Of a stretch of DNA of 17,737 nucleotides, positions 14,874 through 17,737 are shown one piece after another. This stretch comes from CAYYMH01 sp964472785 (GTDB taxonomy: Bacteria > Zhuqueibacterota > Zhuqueibacteria > Thermofontimicrobiales > Thermofontimicrobiaceae), in contig CAYYMH010000071.1 in assembly GCA_964472785.1 (NCBI GenBank), forward strand, positions 1 through 17,737, given 5' to 3'. Numbering within the stretch: position 1 is the stretch's first letter; each line of letters opens with the position of its first letter. Position numbers and translations under genes: made by a program. Below the pieces are notes generated by a model, which worked only from the letters and a program-made list of their open reading frames with translations, made no database searches and was not told where the DNA came from.

Positions 14874-16535
14874 ATGAATAAAGCTGCCTTAATTCTTTTG
14901 ATCATTCTGAGCTTTGCTCTAATTGCTGTTTGTTTTGCCGGCAATATCACGGTGACCGTTAGCTACGATGCACCAGAAGCCGGTGACATTTATCTGAAAA
15001 TTTATCAACATCGTTTTCGCGCCAATACAGAAAAAACAGATTATGAACGACCCGATATTTGGACGGAAAAAGCTCAGCAGACGATAAAATTAGACGCTTC
15101 AAATCAGTACAAATTCACTGATCTCGATCCGGCACAATACTTTTTTTATGCGTGGCTGGATTCAAAGCCAAATGAAACACCTGACTTGGATCCGCCGGAA
15201 CCAACTGGCTGGTACAGCTCTGATTTTGGCCGGATGGAACCGGTAATCATCGATGACGATGCGGAGGATTTTGAAATCACCATTCAACTTTACAAATTAA
15301 AACCATTCCCCAAACAGGAACTCGAGATTAAACAGAGCTCCTTTTCCTGGAAAAAAGGATATCCGGTGCTCCACCTTAAAGGGAAGCCGGAAGAATTAGG
15401 TTTTGCTCACGGCTATTTAATCGCGCCGCAAATTGTCGACTTTTTTCAATTTTTCATTTTGGAAGATCAGGTCCGTTCCGCTACGCGCTACAGGGAAAAA
15501 ATTTATCCCATGCTTAAAGAGAGATTCAGCGTTACACCAGATCATCAAAAAGAGTTAAAAGCAGTAATTAAAGGGATGAAGAAAAGAGGCACTGACATTT
15601 TTATCGAGCCATTGGAAAGAGAAATGGACTGGATCGATATTCTTGCCATCAACGCGTACGGCGAATTTTGGATGGATCGGTTAGCTTGCACCCAGGGCGT
15701 TTTCTGGGGAAAAATGACAGAAGAAAGTGAGCTCAAGGGCGGACTCATCACCGGCAGAAATATGGACGGCGAATGCGATATTCGAAAATCCACGGTGATG
15801 CATTTTCTCATTTTTGCTTTTGAACCCGAAGGTAAAAAAAGATGGATCTCCTTTAAATGGCCCGGTTACATCGGCACTTACACCGGCATCAATGAGGACG
15901 GCATCTATTGCATGTTAAATTACGGCAGCCGGAAAACCGGACCGAAAACCACTGGTCATACGCCAGTTACTTTTATCCAGCGGGCAATTTTGGAAGAGGT
16001 TTCGCCGGACAATATGATCGAAGATTCACAAAAAATATTTGAGCGATTTCGCTGCAGCGGCGGAGGCTCCTGTGGTGCACCGGCAGTGATTTTCCTGGCC
16101 TCGCCCTACGTCGGACAGGAGCATCCGGCAGTTGTTTATGAGGGGAATCGGTTCGGAGAAGCCTTCCGCTATCCCGGTGAGTCGCCCACGTTTTCGCCGT
16201 ACAATTTAGTCGGTTCCAATCACTTTTTTAAATACGGTGTCTCATACGATGAACCCGGTCAGGTGTTCGGACAGACGCCCTATTTTTCATCGCGTTGCCG
16301 GGCGCGGATCGCTATCAGCAAAGCGACTGTTTGGGAAAGAACCGATCATCCGGTGGGCACTGCCGAAGTTGTCGATTTTGTGAAAAGCCTGGCAGCCGGA
16401 TACACGGAGCACAGCATTATTTTTCGTCCCAACGAGATGACATTCGATGTCAGTAACGACAATCTCAAATTTGATCATTGGGACGCGCCTTATTTGGATT
16501 GGACAACGTTTCGTTTTGAGGAAATATTTGAATAG
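14874..16535 (+). CDS. exported C45-like Ntn-hydrolase (acyltransferase/amidohydrolase-type)
   Basis: The 553-residue product starts with a signal peptide (about 1-23, NKAALILLIILSFALIAVCFA then GNITV). Residues 24-150 look like a beta-sandwich of unknown role. From about 162 (GYPVLHLKGKPEELGFAHG) the sequence follows the C45/acyl-CoA:6-APA acyltransferase-like family, related to phospholipase B-like proteins: HG pocket motif, C272 in LACTQGVFWGK as probable nucleophile, then GGLITGRNMDGE and GYIGTYTGINEDGIYCMLN. Relatives are Ntn-hydrolases that cut themselves before the Cys to activate; that would release residues up to 271 here. They hydrolyse or transfer amide-linked acyl groups, and the substrate cannot be read from sequence. 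Export to the periplasm or outside is inferred. A lipobox is unlikely because the residue before C is V. The gene stands alone after its own promoter; the next gene starts 72 bases on. Confidence 0.82.
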   Translation: MNKAALILLIILSFALIAVCFAGNITVTVSYDAPEAGDIYLKIYQHRFRANTEKTDYERPDIWTEKAQQTIKLDASNQYKFTDLDPAQYFFYAWLDSKPNETPDLDPPEPTGWYSSDFGRMEPVIIDDDAEDFEITIQLYKLKPFPKQELEIKQSSFSWKKGYPVLHLKGKPEELGFAHGYLIAPQIVDFFQFFILEDQVRSATRYREKIYPMLKERFSVTPDHQKELKAVIKGMKKRGTDIFIEPLEREMDWIDILAINAYGEFWMDRLACTQGVFWGKMTEESELKGGLITGRNMDGECDIRKSTVMHFLIFAFEPEGKKRWISFKWPGYIGTYTGINEDGIYCMLNYGSRKTGPKTTGHTPVTFIQRAILEEVSPDNMIEDSQKIFERFRCSGGGSCGAPAVIFLASPYVGQEHPAVVYEGNRFGEAFRYPGESPTFSPYNLVGSNHFFKYGVSYDEPGQVFGQTPYFSSRCRARIAISKATVWERTDHPVGTAEVVDFVKSLAAGYTEHSIIFRPNEMTFDVSNDNLKFDHWDAPYLDWTTFRFEEIFE

Positions 16536-16607
16536 TTCAGATTGGAAATTTGGAATACTGATGTTTTTGTTTTTTGATATTACAAGAGAATTTTAGGATT
16601 GATAAAG

Positions 16608-17582
16608 ATGAATTCGAAAACCAATGGAATATTTACCCAAAATTTTATTGATCATTTCACCAATCCGCGCAACATCGGAGAAATTAAGAATGCAGACGGA
16701 TTTGCCAAAGTTGGCGATCCGTCCTGCGGCGATTTTATCAAAGTATGGATCAAAGTCGAAAGTGAAATCATCACCGATTACAAATACAAGGTTTTCGGCT
16801 GTGGTGGCGCCATCGCGACAACGAGTGTGGCGTCGGAATTGGCTATCGGTAAATCCATTAAAGCAGCCATCCAATTAACTGATGATGATGTGATTCAAAA
16901 ATTGGGCGGACTTCCTGAAAATAAAGCCCATTGTTCGTTACTGGGAATTAACGGACTGCGCACTGCCATCGCCGATTTTTTGATCAAGGATAATCACAAA
17001 AAATATGCAGAACGCATCAATACTTACAAACAAGCCGGATATGATATTCCAAAGCACCGGAAAGCGCTGGTGCAATTTTTAAACGTCGTTCCCAAACAGG
17101 CAAAAATTCTCGACATCGGAACCGGCAAAGGACATCTGGCATTAGCCATTGCACAAGCCGGATGGTCAGTAACCTCTGTTGACCTATCGGACAGCGAACT
17201 GTATTTTGCCAGGCTGAATGCGGTTTATTTTCAGCTCGATGAAAAAATTGAACTGCTGACGATGGATGCAAAAAACTTAAACGTCCCGGAACATTCCTTC
17301 GATGTTGTGATGTGTGCGGATTTAATGCATCACTTGCCCCAGCCGGACGCGGTGTTATCTGAAATGATCCGTGTCTGCAAACCCATTGGACGCATCCTCA
17401 TTTCAGACCTGAACGAAAACGGACAAAAAATCCTCAAAAACCTATTGAAACAGGAAGGCAAGGAACATGTTCTGATGGGATGGGAAATGAAAGACATCCA
17501 AAAGTGGTTCGAGGAAAAAGGATTGTCTGTTGAATTTGTTGAGAAAGAGTGTGAGAATTTTTTAATTGCACGCCTTGATTGA
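16608..17582 (+). CDS. IscU/NifU-type Fe-S scaffold domain fused to a class I SAM methyltransferase
   Basis: The N-terminal part (about 1-130) is an IscU-like scaffold: NFIDHFTNPRNIGEI, GDPSCGD with C40 and D42, FGCGGAIATTS with C65, and KAHCSLLG with H108 and C109. These match the three cysteines, Asp and His that hold the cluster in IscU, so this half looks functional. LPENKAHC replaces the LPPVK loop that the HscA chaperone recognises in E. coli IscU. Residues about 150-324 are a class I methyltransferase: motif I ILDIGTGKGHLA, VTSVDLSD, FDVVMCADLMHHLP and GRILISDLNENG, closest in style to UbiE/Methyltransf_11 enzymes. The ATG at 16608 follows AGGA by nine bases; an earlier TTG at 16599 is unlikely. 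The reading frame is uninterrupted through the joint (residues about 130-150). The acceptor and any dependence on the cluster are unknown. Confidence 0.9.
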   Translation: MNSKTNGIFTQNFIDHFTNPRNIGEIKNADGFAKVGDPSCGDFIKVWIKVESEIITDYKYKVFGCGGAIATTSVASELAIGKSIKAAIQLTDDDVIQKLGGLPENKAHCSLLGINGLRTAIADFLIKDNHKKYAERINTYKQAGYDIPKHRKALVQFLNVVPKQAKILDIGTGKGHLALAIAQAGWSVTSVDLSDSELYFARLNAVYFQLDEKIELLTMDAKNLNVPEHSFDVVMCADLMHHLPQPDAVLSEMIRVCKPIGRILISDLNENGQKILKNLLKQEGKEHVLMGWEMKDIQKWFEEKGLSVEFVEKECENFLIARLD

Positions 17583-17604
17583 GGAACGACTCTCATTTTG
17601 CCAA

Positions 17605-17621
17605 AAATGATAGAATCATTT
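17605..17621. terminator. short hairpin between convergent genes
   Basis: AAATGAT-AGA-ATCATTT, a perfect seven-base stem with a three-base loop, lies between the stop of the fusion gene (17582, plus) and the stop of the partial membrane-protein gene (17628, minus). T-rich sequence follows on both strands (TATTTTC on plus, TTTTT overlapping on minus). A bidirectional terminator fits the position, but the stem is short and AT-rich. Confidence 0.4.
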
Positions 17622-17627
17622 ATTTTC

Positions 17628-17737
17628 TCAAGTCACCTGAACTGCCAATCTTATTTTCTCATCAAACTGTTTAAATGTATGGTTCAGCCAGATGAAGGTG
17701 ATTAGACTCGAAATAATGTCAGCAGCGGGCACGGTCA
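17628..17737 (-). CDS. 3' end of a membrane protein, possibly a MATE-type transporter (partial)
   Basis: On the minus strand a frame stays open from the window edge to a TGA at 17628-17630, giving the last 36 residues of a protein whose remainder is outside the window. The visible part reads TVPAADIISSLITFIWL, then NHTFKQFDEKIRLAVQVT. A hydrophobic stretch of about 15 residues is followed by a polar, basic tail, as at the end of an integral membrane protein. P-A-A-D before the last membrane helix and a short charged tail resemble the C-termini of MATE multidrug/sodium antiporters, but this is a guess from a short piece. The gene converges on the fusion gene across a short hairpin. Confidence 0.5.
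   Translation of the reverse strand, partial: TVPAADIISSLITFIWLNHTFKQFDEKIRLAVQVT

Noticed and set aside
14874..14950. Lipoprotein signal in the hydrolase (C in AVCFAG)
   Set aside because: The residue before the Cys is Val, which does not fit a lipobox; cleavage after CFA by signal peptidase I is more likely.
17692..17737. A plus-strand open frame starting ATG at 17692 and running off the edge
   Set aside because: No ribosome site, and the minus-strand frame at the same place reads as a convincing membrane-protein C-terminus.
1..17737. CRISPR arrays, insertion sequences, tRNA or rRNA genes
   Set aside because: No regularly spaced repeats, transposase-like frames, terminal inverted repeats or cloverleaf-like sequences were noticed.

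Overview
The window reads as a chromosomal piece of an AT-rich Gram-negative bacterium of the FCB supergroup or a neighbour such as Calditrichota/KSB1 or Marinimicrobia-like lineages. The main reason is the large secreted protein at the left edge, whose C-terminus is a FlgD-like/type IX secretion sorting module starting with a PNPFN motif, and which also carries cohesin-like and dockerin-like modules. The phylum is inferred from protein style only.

Layout. (1) 47-3622 (-): a 1191-residue secreted multidomain protein with discoidin, Ig-like, a central domain with an HxxGH motif, cohesin-like and dockerin-like modules and a sorting domain. (2) 3623-3903: intergenic, with a long hairpin followed by a T-run on the minus strand (likely terminator of the upstream housekeeping run) and a weak promoter candidate. 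(3) 3904-14603 (-): a tightly packed housekeeping run, in transcription order radA, tgt, yajC, def, fmt, rsmB, PASTA protein, rpe, csp, a hypothetical gene, xerD, birA, coaX. Gaps are short; PASTA/rpe overlap as ATGA, def begins just after the yajC stop and birA just after the xerD stop. Internal promoters are visible before csp (TTGACA-17-TATATT) and tgt (TTGAAT-18-TATAAT), and possibly before radA, so this is probably several overlapping transcription units. (4) 14604-14873: a divergent promoter region. (5) 14874-16535 (+): an exported Cys-dependent Ntn-hydrolase-like (C45/acyltransferase-type) protein. (6) 16608-17582 (+): an IscU/NifU-type Fe-S scaffold domain fused to a class I SAM methyltransferase. 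(7) 17628 to the right edge (-): the last 36 codons of a membrane protein, possibly a MATE transporter, converging on the fusion gene across a short hairpin.

How the genes fit together. The minus-strand run joins two gene blocks common in bacteria: tgt-yajC (usually followed by secDF, absent here) and def-fmt-rsmB-[PASTA kinase]-rpe. In the second block the slot usually held by a PASTA-bearing Ser/Thr kinase holds a membrane-anchored protein with PASTA repeats and no kinase domain. Functions cover translation initiation and protein maturation (fmt, def), rRNA and tRNA modification (rsmB, tgt), recombination (radA, xerD) and cofactors (birA, coaX).

Most of the window is ordinary. The best candidates for something less described are the Fe-S scaffold-methyltransferase fusion, the left-hand secreted protein with its unassigned central domain, and the kinase-less PASTA protein. 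No CRISPR array, mobile element, tRNA or rRNA was seen.
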